A stretch of DNA of 64,000 nucleotides from Gordonia asplenii (lineage in GTDB: Bacteria; Actinomycetota; Actinomycetes; Mycobacteriales; Mycobacteriaceae), in assembly GCF_012933505.1 (NCBI RefSeq), contig NZ_JABBNB010000004.1, positions 124,001 to 188,000 of the forward strand, in the 5' to 3' direction. Each line of letters begins with the position of its first letter. The stretch's first letter is position 1. The translations under genes were made by a program, and so were the position numbers. Under the pieces are notes generated by a model, which saw only the letters and a program-made list of their open reading frames with translations, was not told where the DNA came from and searched no databases. Of this stretch, positions 17,425-25,957 are shown in pieces.

Positions 17425-18088
17425 GGGAGAGTCGCGTCTATTTTCGGTCGCCACGTGATGGCGGTCGTAGGGTGAATCGGTTCGGTGTCACTGGTGGGGC
17501 GGGTGGTGTGGCTGTTGCAAGTCGGGGATGGTTGTGTGAGCGTTCGGCGTGGGTGTCGGTGTCGCGTCAATCGCGGTGGCAGTCGCAGAGTCCCTGGCAC
17601 CGATGGGAAACTGCCTGCTCAGCGGTGGCGGGGTGAATGTTCCCCCGGCGCCGGTGACGGGGCAGAGTGCAATCGGCCGCTCGGGGCGCGAGGCCGCAAC
17701 ACCACACCGTGTAGCCGCGACACTCCACAAGGGGTGGAGTGGGCAGAATTTCGTCGGCGCCCGAGCGGCAATCCCCGCCCCGCGCCGCTGGATCGCCGCC
17801 GTATCAATCACCTAGTGACCCCGCCCACAGTGGCGTATGCCTCACCGTGGAAATTCGCGGTTCAGGTTACCGTGGCGTACTCTTAGAGATGATTGATCCG
17901 CGCTTCGGCGCCGATCACGCGTCGTAGAACGCTTCTTTGAGCCGGACAGCCCGGCGGTGATGACTTCATACGGCGAACGAATGCGCACACCTGCGCCTTC
18001 GCCATTCGATTCCACCGGATCGTTGCAGCGCAGCCACAAGCTGCGATGCGCGCGGTGAATCATGTTGCCGGAAAGGCAGTTTAGAGTT
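17425..18088. other. Intergenic region without a supported gene
   Basis: About 660 bases separate the unknown protein from the RNA helicase. The frames present are short, Arg/Pro/Gly-rich and overlap each other on both strands, so none is supported. The last part probably holds the promoter and a long 5' leader of the helicase gene. No clear riboswitch, tRNA or repeat was seen. Confidence 0.5.
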
Positions 18089-19588
18089 TTGAGTACCACC
18101 TTCGAGTCCCTCGGCGTGCCCGCACCCATCGTGAAAGTGCTTGCGGCGCAGGGAAAGACCGAGGCATTCCCCATTCAGGCAGACACCCTGCCCGATACCC
18201 TCGCGGGCGACGACGTGCTCGGCCGCGGTAAGACCGGCTCGGGCAAGACGCTTGCTTTCGCCATCCCGATGGCCGCGGGCCTGGCCGAACTGGAGGTCAC
18301 CCGCAAGCCGGGTGCCCCGACCGGACTGATCCTCGCGCCGACCCGCGAACTCGCGACCCAGATCGCCGAAGCGCTCAGCCCGCTCGCTGAGGCCGTCGGC
18401 CTGACCGTCACCACCGTGTTCGGCGGGGTCAAGCAGGCACGCCAGGAGCAGGCGTTCCGCCGCGGCGTCGACATCGTCGTCGCATGCCCGGGCCGTCTGG
18501 AAGACCTCATGCGACAGAAGATCGTTCGACTCGACGACGTCGAGATCACCGTGCTCGACGAGGCCGATCACATGGCCGATCTCGGCTTCCTGCCGGTCGT
18601 CACCCGCATCCTCGCCGCGACGCCCGCCGACGGTCAGCGGCTGCTGTTCTCGGCGACCCTCGACAACGGCGTCGACAAGCTCGTCAAGCGCTTCCTCAAC
18701 GATCCGACCCTGCATTCGGTCGACGAGGCCAACTCGCCGGTCGCGCAGATGACCCATCACGTCTACGAAACCGCTTCTGCCGCAGAGAAGAACGACCTCG
18801 TGCAGGAACTGGCATCGGGTCTGGGCAGGCGAATCCTGTTCATGCGCACCAAACATCAGGCCAAGAAGCTCGCCAAGAAGCTGACCGCCGAGGGCATCCC
18901 CGCCGTCGACCTGCACGGCAATCTGTCTCAGGCGCAACGTGATCGGAACCTCGCGGCGTTCGGCGACGGCAGCGCGCGGGTGCTGGTGGCGACCGACGTC
19001 GCCGCCCGCGGTGTACACGTCGACGGCGTCGAGCTGGTCGTGCACGTGGATCCGCCCGCCGAGCACAAGGCCTACCTGCACCGTTCGGGCCGCACCGCCC
19101 GTGCCGGAAGCGAGGGTGACGTCGTCACCCTCTGCCTGCCCGAACAGCGCAGCGACCTGCGAAAGCTGTTGAACAAGGCCAAGATCGACGTCAAGCCGCA
19201 GCGCGTCGACGCGAAGTCCGCCGTCGTCGACGAGTTGGTCGGCGAGCGTGCACCGTATGTCAAGCCGGAGCCCGCCGCGCAGGCACCGCAGCAACGCGCC
19301 GGTGGCGGACGGTCGTCGAACGGACGAGCATCGAACGGGCGCAACGGTGGTGGCCGGCCGTCGGGCAACCGTGGTGGCGCCGGAGCGCGTCGCGGCGGTT
19401 CCACCGGCGAGGGCGGTCAGTCCCGCCGGTCCGGTGGCTCCGCGGAGAGCCGCAGCGGCAGCGGCCACAGCGCGTCGGGCCGCTCGGCGGGCAACCGTCG
19501 CGGCGGATCGTCGAACGCAGGGCACCAGCCCGGCCGACGTCGTAGCGGCGCCGCGCAGGGCGCCCGTCGTCCGGCTCGCCAGGCCTAG
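18089..19588 (+). CDS. DEAD-box ATP-dependent RNA helicase
   Basis: This RNA-remodelling helicase has the full motif set: GKTGSGKT (Walker A), PTRELATQ, LDEADHMAD (DEAD), FSATLD, the helicase C-domain VATDVAARGVHVDGVELVVH and HRSGRTARAG. From about residue 405 the tail is Gly/Ser/Arg-rich with many RGG-like steps, typical of actinobacterial cold-shock-type helicases and probably RNA-binding. TTG 18089 is preferred since GGAAAGG sits 12 bases upstream and it gives STTFESLGVPAPIV, the usual N-terminus; ATG 18062 in the same frame would add nine residues. It ends at a strong shared terminator with azlD. Confidence 0.92.
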   Translation: MSTTFESLGVPAPIVKVLAAQGKTEAFPIQADTLPDTLAGDDVLGRGKTGSGKTLAFAIPMAAGLAELEVTRKPGAPTGLILAPTRELATQIAEALSPLAEAVGLTVTTVFGGVKQARQEQAFRRGVDIVVACPGRLEDLMRQKIVRLDDVEITVLDEADHMADLGFLPVVTRILAATPADGQRLLFSATLDNGVDKLVKRFLNDPTLHSVDEANSPVAQMTHHVYETASAAEKNDLVQELASGLGRRILFMRTKHQAKKLAKKLTAEGIPAVDLHGNLSQAQRDRNLAAFGDGSARVLVATDVAARGVHVDGVELVVHVDPPAEHKAYLHRSGRTARAGSEGDVVTLCLPEQRSDLRKLLNKAKIDVKPQRVDAKSAVVDELVGERAPYVKPEPAAQAPQQRAGGGRSSNGRASNGRNGGGRPSGNRGGAGARRGGSTGEGGQSRRSGGSAESRSGSGHSASGRSAGNRRGGSSNAGHQPGRRRSGAAQGARRPARQA

Positions 19589-19593
19589 CCTCA

Positions 19594-19661
19594 TACATCC
19601 GACTCAACGGCCCAACCCACCCGTCTCGCCGGGTCGGACTTGGGCCGTTGTGCTGGATGTA
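19594..19661. terminator. Bidirectional terminator between helicase and azlD
   Basis: An 11-bp perfect stem CAACGGCCCAA (19605-19615) / TTGGGCCGTTG (19640-19650) is extended, after a 4x4 internal loop, by TACATCC (19594-19600) / GGATGTA (19655-19661). Its loop can form a further small stem (ACCCG...CGGGT). It fills the gap between the two convergent genes and is symmetrical, so it can serve both strands. Confidence 0.8.
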
Positions 19662-19680
19662 GTTGTGCCGGATGCGGAGG

Positions 19681-20001
19681 CTATGCCAGGCCGGCGACCC
19701 GCAGCACCGCCGTCGTTGCCGCGGCGACGACGATCACCACGACTAGCGGTGCACGGAGTACCGCTGCCAGGATGCCGACCGCGACGCCGATCGGGCGGGC
19801 CGGCCCGGCGAGGTCGGAGCCGACGAACAGCGTGCTGGTCAAGGCGACGGCCATCAGCAGCACGATCGTCGCGCGTTCCATCACCGCTTCGGTAGCGGGC
19901 GAGAGGTCGAGCCGCGCTCGAAGCGCCGTGCCCGCGACCCGCATCAGGTAGGTGCCACCGGCCAAAAGTGCTACGGCACCGGCGAATTGCCATTCGGTCA
20001 T
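19681..20001 (-). CDS. azlD: AzlD family small subunit of branched-chain amino acid exporter
   Basis: This 106-residue, very hydrophobic protein has about four membrane segments and the family opening LLAGGTYLMRVAG. With AzlC it forms a branched-chain amino acid (or analogue) exporter in the membrane. The ATG at 20001 overlaps the azlC stop by four bases, so translation is coupled. It is convergent with the helicase gene across a strong terminator. The pair is divergent from an XRE-cupin regulator that probably controls it. Confidence 0.85.
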   Translation of the reverse strand: MTEWQFAGAVALLAGGTYLMRVAGTALRARLDLSPATEAVMERATIVLLMAVALTSTLFVGSDLAGPARPIGVAVGILAAVLRAPLVVVIVVAAATTAVLRVAGLA

Positions 20002-20708
20002 CGTGTCGCCAATTCTCGGTCGCTCGGTTCGGCGGCGTCGGAGGTTCGACGCCGGGTCACCACCCAGCCCAGCGGAACACCGAGCAAGGCGAGGACAACG
20101 GGTAGACCCGCGGTGATGAATCCCGCGGTGGCGACGGCGACACCGCCGCCGAACAATGCGGCCCAACGGGTTTCGCGGTCGCGTAGTGCGGGGACCGCGA
20201 GCGCGAATAAAAGGGCGGGGAACGCGGCGTCGAGCCCCAGAGTCTCCGGCGAGATGATCTGTCCGATCAGACTGCCGGTCAGTGCGCCGAGCGGCCACGA
20301 TATCGCCACTCCGATCCCGCAGATCACGAAAGCGGTTCGTGCAGAACGGATATCGCGGTGCGGAGCCGCGTAGACCGCGGTCTCGTCGTTCACGAAGTGT
20401 GCCAACGCCAGTCCGCGTATCCCACCCGGCAGATAGCGGCCCGCGGAGAGGCCGTATGAGATGTTTCGCGCATTCACCAGCAGTCCGGCCAGTGCGCCGA
20501 CGATCGGAAGACCGCCGCCGGCGACCACCGAGATCAACACGAACTCCGACGAGCCGGCCAGCACGGCCGACGCCATGAGGAGAATCTGCCACCAGGCCAG
20601 CCCGATCGAGTGTGCCGCCGCTCCGTACGACGCGCCGATGGCCCATATCGATGCCGCGATGACTAGCAGATCCCGGGGAACTGTTCTCCATACTGAACGC
20701 ATGGACAT
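19998..20708 (-). CDS. azlC: AzlC family branched-chain amino acid exporter, large subunit
   Basis: This 236-residue AzlC-family permease has six to eight hydrophobic segments. GASYGAAAHSIGLAWWQ, AGSSEFVLISVVAGGG and NARNISYGL match the conserved N-terminal half of the family. The transported solute is probably leucine/isoleucine/valine or a toxic analogue (family knowledge). ATG 20708 or ATG 20702 could start it; a longer N-terminus would run into the divergent regulator gene. Only 12-18 bases separate the two start regions, so at least one of the transcripts is probably leaderless or the regulator starts at 20757. Confidence 0.85.
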   Translation of the reverse strand: MSMRSVWRTVPRDLLVIAASIWAIGASYGAAAHSIGLAWWQILLMASAVLAGSSEFVLISVVAGGGLPIVGALAGLLVNARNISYGLSAGRYLPGGIRGLALAHFVNDETAVYAAPHRDIRSARTAFVICGIGVAISWPLGALTGSLIGQIISPETLGLDAAFPALLFALAVPALRDRETRWAALFGGGVAVATAGFITAGLPVVLALLGVPLGWVVTRRRTSDAAEPSDRELATR

Positions 20709-20720
20709 TATGATGGACCT

Positions 20721-21323
20721 ATGGGTGAGATCCGTCAAGATGAACAACCGGCCGGTATGACGAACGCAAGGTCGAAGACGACGCCTCAACAGCTCGTCGC
20801 TGCCGCGCTGAAGCGCGAGCGCGGTCGAGCGGGGCTGTCGATCACCGAGTTGGCCCGTCGGGCGGGTATTGGAAAGTCGACCCTGTCACAGCTGGAGAGT
20901 GGGGAAGGGAACCCCAGCGTGGAGACGCTGTGGGCGCTGAGTTTGGCGCTCGGCATTCAATTCTCCGCGCTCGTCGACGCTCCCACGCCGACCGTCGAGG
21001 TGATCCGACTCGGGGAGGGGCCGACCATCAAAGCCGGTGACGCGGACGACTATTCGTCGACCCTGATGTCGGCGGCCCGCCCGGGGACGCGTCGCGACAT
21101 CTACGTGATTCGAGCAGAGCCCGGTAAGCCACGCATCTCCGAACCCCATGCGCGCGGGGTCGTCGAGCACGTGATCATCAGCACGGGCCGTGCGCTGGTG
21201 GGCCCGACCGATCACGCGGTTGAGCTGTCGCCGGGAGACTACATGAGCTACGCGGGCGACCTGGAGCACATGTTCGACGCGCTGGAGCCGGGAACCGTCG
21301 CGGTATTGGTGAGCGAGTTCTGA
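20721..21323 (+). CDS. XRE family regulator with C-terminal cupin domain
   Basis: This 200-residue protein has a helix-turn-helix XRE domain (LSITELARRAGIGKSTLSQLESGEGNPSVETLWALS) at about residues 38-75 and a cupin-2 sensor domain toward the end (HARGVVEHVIISTG...LSPGDYMSYAGDLEHMF). Such regulators commonly sense amino acids or small ligands. It is divergent from azlCD, where AzlB-like or XRE-cupin regulators are frequent, so it probably controls that exporter (inference). ATG 20721 is used; ATG 20757 is a credible alternative that would leave room for a promoter. A small hairpin with a T-rich run follows the stop. Confidence 0.85.
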   Translation: MGEIRQDEQPAGMTNARSKTTPQQLVAAALKRERGRAGLSITELARRAGIGKSTLSQLESGEGNPSVETLWALSLALGIQFSALVDAPTPTVEVIRLGEGPTIKAGDADDYSSTLMSAARPGTRRDIYVIRAEPGKPRISEPHARGVVEHVIISTGRALVGPTDHAVELSPGDYMSYAGDLEHMFDALEPGTVAVLVSEF

Positions 21324-21345
21324 GGGGCGAGATCCCCTTGTTTAT
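21323..21345 (+). terminator. Rho-independent-like terminator after the XRE-cupin gene
   Basis: AGGGG-CGAGAT-CCCCT directly overlaps the stop codon and is followed by TGTTTAT. The stem is short but the T-rich run is unusual for this GC-rich sequence. Confidence 0.5.
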
Positions 21346-21364
21346 CGTCGGCTGCGCGTTTAAA

Positions 21365-21405
21365 GTGAACCTCGTTCACAATTAGGTATGGTAAGCCTAA
21401 CCAAT
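21365..21405 (+). promoter_or_regulatory. IdeR/DtxR-type iron boxes and promoter of the ABC transporter pair
   Basis: Two overlapping matches to the DtxR/IdeR 19-mer (TTAGGTTAGSCTAACCTAA) occur five bases apart: 21382-21400 (about 14 of 19) and 21387-21405 (about 13 of 19, ending GCCTAACCAAT). A -10-like TATGGT (21387-21392) lies inside them. Just upstream is the perfect dyad GTGAAC-CTC-GTTCAC (21365-21379), which may be a second operator. The start codon is at 21420, so iron repression of the downstream genes is strongly suggested. Confidence 0.8.
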
Positions 21406-21419
21406 ACAGGGAAACGCAT

Positions 21420-23285
21420 ATGTCGACAACTGCGCCCGCGCACGCCGTATCTCAGGACCCGGTTCACGATTCGGCCGGGACCGATGACCCGAAAGCGCAA
21501 CAAAAAGCAGGAGCACGCGCCCTCAATGAGCTGATGAAGCCGGTATCGGTGCGACTCACCGCCGGACGCATCCTCGCGGTGATCTCCGGAATCTTCGCGG
21601 TCTTTCCGTATGTCGCTCTGGTTCACATCGGTGACGTGCTCCTGGCGTCCTACAACTCAGGTGCGGCCGTGGATGACGACGCGGTCCGACGGTGGATCCG
21701 GATCCTGGTCCTCACCTTCGCGTTACGGCTGCTGTCCTACTTCATCGCACTGTTGGTCACCCACCTCGCCGACATCAAGCTCGGCCACATCATCCAGTTG
21801 CGGATGGTGAAGCGTTTCGCGAGAGTGCCGCTGGCGTGGTTCACGTCGACCAATTCCGGCCGGGTTCGCAAGGCGCTGCAGGACGATGTCGGCACCATCC
21901 ACCAACTCATCGCACACCAGCCGGTCGACGGAACCAACGCCGTCGTGATGCCGGTGGCGTTGATGGTCTACGCGTTCATCGTCGACTGGCGACTCGGACT
22001 GCTGGCGATCGCGACCATCCCGCTCTACGTCGCCGCGATGTCGATGTCGTTGCGCGGCATGGGCCGCAAGACAGTGGAGTTGGACCAACGGCTGTCGACC
22101 GTGTCGGCGCGGATGGTGGAGTTCGTCACCGGCATCGTGGTGGTGAAGGCCTTCGGTCAGGTGGGCCGCGCGCACCGCAGATACCAGGACGCGGCCGACG
22201 ACTTCTACGACTTCTACACCGACTGGGTCAAGCCGCTGATTCGGGTCTCCGCCCTGGGCACGTCATTCCTCGCGGTTCCGCTGGTGCTGCTGATCAACCT
22301 CGGAGTCGGGTCGATACTGGTCCACCACGACGTCGTCACCGCCGCGGACCTGCTCGCAACCTCTCTCATCGCGCTGCTGATCCCGTATGCGCTCGAGACG
22401 CTGATGAACTCGATGTGGGCACAACAGATCGCGGGCGCGTCCGCGTTGCGGCTCGTGGAGCTCCTCGATACGCCGACTCTGCCGGACGGCGAGGTCGGCC
22501 TAGAGCCCCGTTGCCACGACGTCACCTTCGAGCATGTGAGCTACTCCTACACCGCCGAAGCCGATGCGCCCCTCGCTGTCGACGACGTCAGTTTCGTACT
22601 GCCGCAGGGATCGGTGACAGCGCTCATCGGTCCGTCCGGCTCCGGCAAGTCGACCATCGCCACCTTGCTGGCCCGTTTCGACGACCCACGATCGGGCACC
22701 GTCCGTATCGGCGACGTGCCGATCGCGGCCCTGCCCGACCTGTACTCGCATGTCGGTTTCGTCCTGCAGGACCCGCAACTGCTCACCATCAGCATCCGCG
22801 ACAACATCACGCTCGGCCGCCCCGACGCTACCGACGACGATATTCGCACGGCGGCACGAGCGGCTCGCATCCTCGACGAGATCGAAGCGCTACCACGAGG
22901 TTTCGACACCGTCTACGGTGCCGACGCCGGACTGTCGGGTGGGCAGGCGCAGCGCATCGCCATCGCGCGGGCCCTCCTGGTCGACGCACCCGTTCTGATC
23001 CTGGACGAGGCGACCGCCCTCACCGACCCCGAGTCCGAGCATCAGATCCAGCAGGCGTTGTCGGCCCTCGCACGAGGCAAGACGGTGTTGGTGATCGCTC
23101 ATCGGCCCGAGGTCATCAAAGGCGTCGATCAAATCATCGTCGTCAACGACGGACGAGTGAGCGCGATCGGAACTCACGACGAACTGCGCGACGACCCCGA
23201 CTACGCACGATTGTGGCGAAACACCGGCGCTGACGCACGAGTCTCACATACCGCGCCCGCCGACCTGGACGGAGACCGACGATGA
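21420..23285 (+). CDS. Iron-regulated ABC transporter half-subunit (IrtA/YbtP-like), membrane + ATPase
   Basis: This 621-residue type IV (exporter-fold) ABC half-transporter has about six membrane helices between residues 45 and 330, then an ATPase with GPSGSGKST (Walker A), LSGGQAQR (signature) and LILDEAT (Walker B). It pairs with the next gene, whose ATG overlaps this stop (ATGA), giving a heterodimer. The iron boxes upstream and resemblance to IrtAB/YbtPQ suggest siderophore import or export (inference). It lacks the N-terminal siderophore-interacting reductase domain present in mycobacterial IrtA; the first 45 residues are hydrophilic and short. No siderophore biosynthesis gene is in view. 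Confidence 0.88.
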   Translation: MSTTAPAHAVSQDPVHDSAGTDDPKAQQKAGARALNELMKPVSVRLTAGRILAVISGIFAVFPYVALVHIGDVLLASYNSGAAVDDDAVRRWIRILVLTFALRLLSYFIALLVTHLADIKLGHIIQLRMVKRFARVPLAWFTSTNSGRVRKALQDDVGTIHQLIAHQPVDGTNAVVMPVALMVYAFIVDWRLGLLAIATIPLYVAAMSMSLRGMGRKTVELDQRLSTVSARMVEFVTGIVVVKAFGQVGRAHRRYQDAADDFYDFYTDWVKPLIRVSALGTSFLAVPLVLLINLGVGSILVHHDVVTAADLLATSLIALLIPYALETLMNSMWAQQIAGASALRLVELLDTPTLPDGEVGLEPRCHDVTFEHVSYSYTAEADAPLAVDDVSFVLPQGSVTALIGPSGSGKSTIATLLARFDDPRSGTVRIGDVPIAALPDLYSHVGFVLQDPQLLTISIRDNITLGRPDATDDDIRTAARAARILDEIEALPRGFDTVYGADAGLSGGQAQRIAIARALLVDAPVLILDEATALTDPESEHQIQQALSALARGKTVLVIAHRPEVIKGVDQIIVVNDGRVSAIGTHDELRDDPDYARLWRNTGADARVSHTAPADLDGDRR

Positions 23286-25042
23286 CGACACTCCCGCTCA
23301 TCGACATCGTGCCGCGGATGCAACGCATGATCTCGCATCCGGAGAAGATGCGTCCGGCCGTCGCGGCGAGCATCGCCGTCGGTGCGGTGGAGGGCTTGGC
23401 CCTCGCCGCGGTGTTGCCGACCATCAGCGCGCTGGCACAGGGCAGCGCCGTGTGGGGACTCGGTTTCGCCGGGTGGTTATGGATTCTCGCGATCGCCTCG
23501 GCGGCCAGTTTCGGTCTCAACTATCTGGCTGAACGCGCCAACTATGCTGTCGCTCTTGACTTTCTGCTGAGTCTGCACCGCCTCGTCGGCGATCAGGTTG
23601 CCAAGCAGCCGCTCGGCTGGTTTGCGCGGCCGCTCGCCGGCGCGCTGTCGCGGATGGTGTCGTCCGAGTTGATGTCGGCCGGGGAGATCTTCGCGCACAT
23701 GTTCGGACCACTCCTGTCCCGGACGACGGCGGCCGTCGTGATCGTCATCGCGGCGTGGTTCTGGAGTCCCGCACTCGGTCTGATCCTGACCGTGGCGATA
23801 CCCGTGTTCGTTCTCATCACACTGGCGTCCACGGCGCTGATGCGCACGGGGCGGGCGATTCACGAGCCCGCGGAAATCGTGCTCGCCGACCGCGTGGTGG
23901 AATACGCACAGTGCCAGGGCGCTATTCGCTCATGTGGGCGCAGCGACCACTATCCGGCACTCGACCGAGCACTCGAATCCGCGTACGGCGCGAAGACCCG
24001 AGCGTTGTGGCTGGAGACGGTCGGAATGCTGCTCAGCGGCATGGTCACGCAAGGGGTGGTCGTCGTCCTGATCACGGTGACCGGCTCACTCGCGGTCGAC
24101 GGCACCCTGAAGCCGATTCCCGCGCTGGCGTTCATCGGACTCGCGCTGCGCTTCACCTCGACGCTGTCGGCGATCACCACCAGCGCCATGGCGTTGGAGT
24201 CCAGACGTCCGCTGCTCGACGGACTCGACGATGTCCTGACCGCGCAGGCGCTACCCGAACCGGAGGTGCCGGCCGTACTCTGTTCGCCGGGCGCGGTGGA
24301 ACTCGACGACGTGACGTTCTCGTATTCGCCCGACGCCGCGCCCGCGCTCCGCAATGTGTCGATGACAGTTCCCGCGCGGTCGATGGCGGCACTCGTCGGA
24401 CCGTCGGGTGCGGGTAAAACCACTGTCGCACGGGTGATCTCGCGATTCTATGACGTCCAGGGCGGCCGGGTGCTGGTCGGTGGCGCGCCGGTGCGGGAGC
24501 AGACGACCGAACAGCTGATGGGACAGTTGTCGATGGTCTTCCAGGATGTGTACCTCTTCGACGACACCCTCATGGCCAATGTTCGTCTCGGCAGGGCCGA
24601 CGCGACCGAGGCAGAGGTCTCCGAAGCCGTCGAACTCGCCGGCGTCGCGGAGATCGCGCAACGACTTCCAGACGGATGGGACACGCGGGTCGGCGAAGGT
24701 GGGCGAGCACTGTCGGGTGGCGAGCGGCAGCGCGTCGCGATCGCACGCGCGTTGCTCAAGAAGGCGCCGGTCGTACTTCTCGACGAAGCGACGTCGGCGC
24801 TCGACGTCGAGAACGAGGCCCACATCGTCGCGGCCGTTGACAAACTGCGCGAAAAGGCAACGGTAATCATCATCGCTCATCGCCTGGCGACCATCGCGAG
24901 GGCTGACACGATCATCGCGTTGGACAGCGACGGGCGAATCGAAGCGCAGGGCACGCACGCTGAGTTGCTCGACGGCGGCGGTACCTACGCGAGATTCTGG
25001 CACCGGCTCCAGAGTGCGCAGGGGTGGCAACTGACCAATTAG
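23282..25042 (+). CDS. Iron-regulated ABC transporter half-subunit (IrtB/YbtQ-like), membrane + ATPase
   Basis: This 586-residue partner of the preceding protein has a membrane domain with about six helices, then an ATPase with GPSGAGKTT, QDVYLFDDTLMANV (Q-loop region), LSGGERQR and LLDEATSALD. Its signature and Walker B are more canonical than in the first half (LDEATAL there), so the heterodimer may be asymmetric at its two nucleotide sites. The start overlaps the preceding stop by four bases. A TetR-family gene follows nine bases after its stop and is probably in the same transcript. Confidence 0.9.
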   Translation: MTTLPLIDIVPRMQRMISHPEKMRPAVAASIAVGAVEGLALAAVLPTISALAQGSAVWGLGFAGWLWILAIASAASFGLNYLAERANYAVALDFLLSLHRLVGDQVAKQPLGWFARPLAGALSRMVSSELMSAGEIFAHMFGPLLSRTTAAVVIVIAAWFWSPALGLILTVAIPVFVLITLASTALMRTGRAIHEPAEIVLADRVVEYAQCQGAIRSCGRSDHYPALDRALESAYGAKTRALWLETVGMLLSGMVTQGVVVVLITVTGSLAVDGTLKPIPALAFIGLALRFTSTLSAITTSAMALESRRPLLDGLDDVLTAQALPEPEVPAVLCSPGAVELDDVTFSYSPDAAPALRNVSMTVPARSMAALVGPSGAGKTTVARVISRFYDVQGGRVLVGGAPVREQTTEQLMGQLSMVFQDVYLFDDTLMANVRLGRADATEAEVSEAVELAGVAEIAQRLPDGWDTRVGEGGRALSGGERQRVAIARALLKKAPVVLLDEATSALDVENEAHIVAAVDKLREKATVIIIAHRLATIARADTIIALDSDGRIEAQGTHAELLDGGGTYARFWHRLQSAQGWQLTN

Positions 25043-25051
25043 CCTTGATGT

Positions 25052-25714
25052 ATGGCTCATAACGCGCGCGCCGGTAATGCCACGGCGAGGGCGGTAGGTA
25101 GGAAGGTCGGTCGAAAGCCCGCGTTCACCGAAGACGATGTCATCGCGGCCGCGATCGACGAAGGGCTCGACCGGTTCACCATGTCCGCGGTCGCGGGCAG
25201 GCTGGGGGTCGTCACCGCCGCGATCTACCGTCGGTTCGCCTCGCGCGAGATGATCGTCGTCGCGTGCCTAGACCACATCGCCGCCGGAATCCGGCTTCCA
25301 GACGACGATGCGGACTGGCGTGATGTCCTCGTCCTGTGGGCCGACGAATGCTGGCGAGTCTGCGAAGACTTCCCTGGTCTGAGCAGGGTCGTCTACGAGT
25401 ACGCGCCGGCTTTCACGCGAATCGAGGGTGTTCTCGAGGGCTATGCCCGGCGGCTCGCGGAGCACGGCAAAACGAGCGGGCAGTCGATGTTCGCCCTCGA
25501 CTTCATCGGTGACACCGTGTTCGCCTGTCACCTCGGTGTGGAGGCACTGCGTACGGTTGACGAACGCGGTACCTCCGGCTTCGACCGCGTGAGACAGGCG
25601 GTGGATCACGGGTCGATCATCGAACCGCGCGAGTCTTGGCGCGACCGTGGCGTCGTCGACGTCAAGCTCGATTTCATTCTCACGGGTCTGGAGAACTTCT
25701 GGCCAGAGATCTGA
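25052..25714 (+). CDS. TetR family transcriptional regulator
   Basis: This 220-residue regulator has an N-terminal basic extension (RAVGRKVGRKPAFTEDDV) and a TetR helix-turn-helix (FTMSAVAGRLGVVTAAIYRRFASREMIVVACL). The C-terminal ligand domain is not informative. It starts nine bases after the second ABC subunit and probably belongs to that operon, either as its local repressor or as a separate regulator carried along. Its stop codon lies inside the first copy of a 91-base direct repeat, so the last residues (ENFWPEI) are close to the repeat boundary. Confidence 0.85.
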   Translation: MAHNARAGNATARAVGRKVGRKPAFTEDDVIAAAIDEGLDRFTMSAVAGRLGVVTAAIYRRFASREMIVVACLDHIAAGIRLPDDDADWRDVLVLWADECWRVCEDFPGLSRVVYEYAPAFTRIEGVLEGYARRLAEHGKTSGQSMFALDFIGDTVFACHLGVEALRTVDERGTSGFDRVRQAVDHGSIIEPRESWRDRGVVDVKLDFILTGLENFWPEI

Positions 25715-25895
25715 CGTGTCGGCGGGCTGGCGAGGTCGGGTCGCCACACCTCGATACACGCAAGCTCGCGAGCTCGCTTGCGCACTCGGCGAGCGGGGGG
25801 CATCAGATCTGACGTGTCGGCGGGCTGGCGAGGTCGGGTCGCCACATCTCGATACACGCAAGCTCGCGAGCTCGCTTGCGCACTCGGCGAGCGGG
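25707..25895. repeat. Two 91-base direct repeats carrying a CGCAAGC hairpin
   Basis: Copies at 25707-25797 and 25805-25895 differ at a single base (C or T before TCGATACACG) and are separated by seven bases. Each has a palindromic core, CGCAAGC-N10-GCTTGCG (25759-25782 and 25857-25880), followed by CACTCGG-GAGCGG. The same architecture occurs at 61922-62083 with the stem changed to CCGAAGC/GCTTCGG. They lie between a TetR gene and the 3' end of fprB. A transcription-termination or insertion-element role is possible. Confidence 0.85.
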
Positions 25896-25957
25896 CCCAT
25901 CGTCGAGTCGTGGAGTGTCATGCGGGCTCGCTCAACCAGCGGAGGGACCTCCCGCAT

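Noticed and set aside
17485..17886. Plus-strand frame in the gap before the helicase
   Set aside because: Overlapping short frames in both directions, Arg/Pro-rich, without a ribosome site or family match.
17966..19594. 542-residue minus-strand frame opposite the DEAD-box helicase
   Set aside because: It is Ala/Arg/Gly-rich shadow sequence with no domain; the plus strand has a complete helicase motif set.
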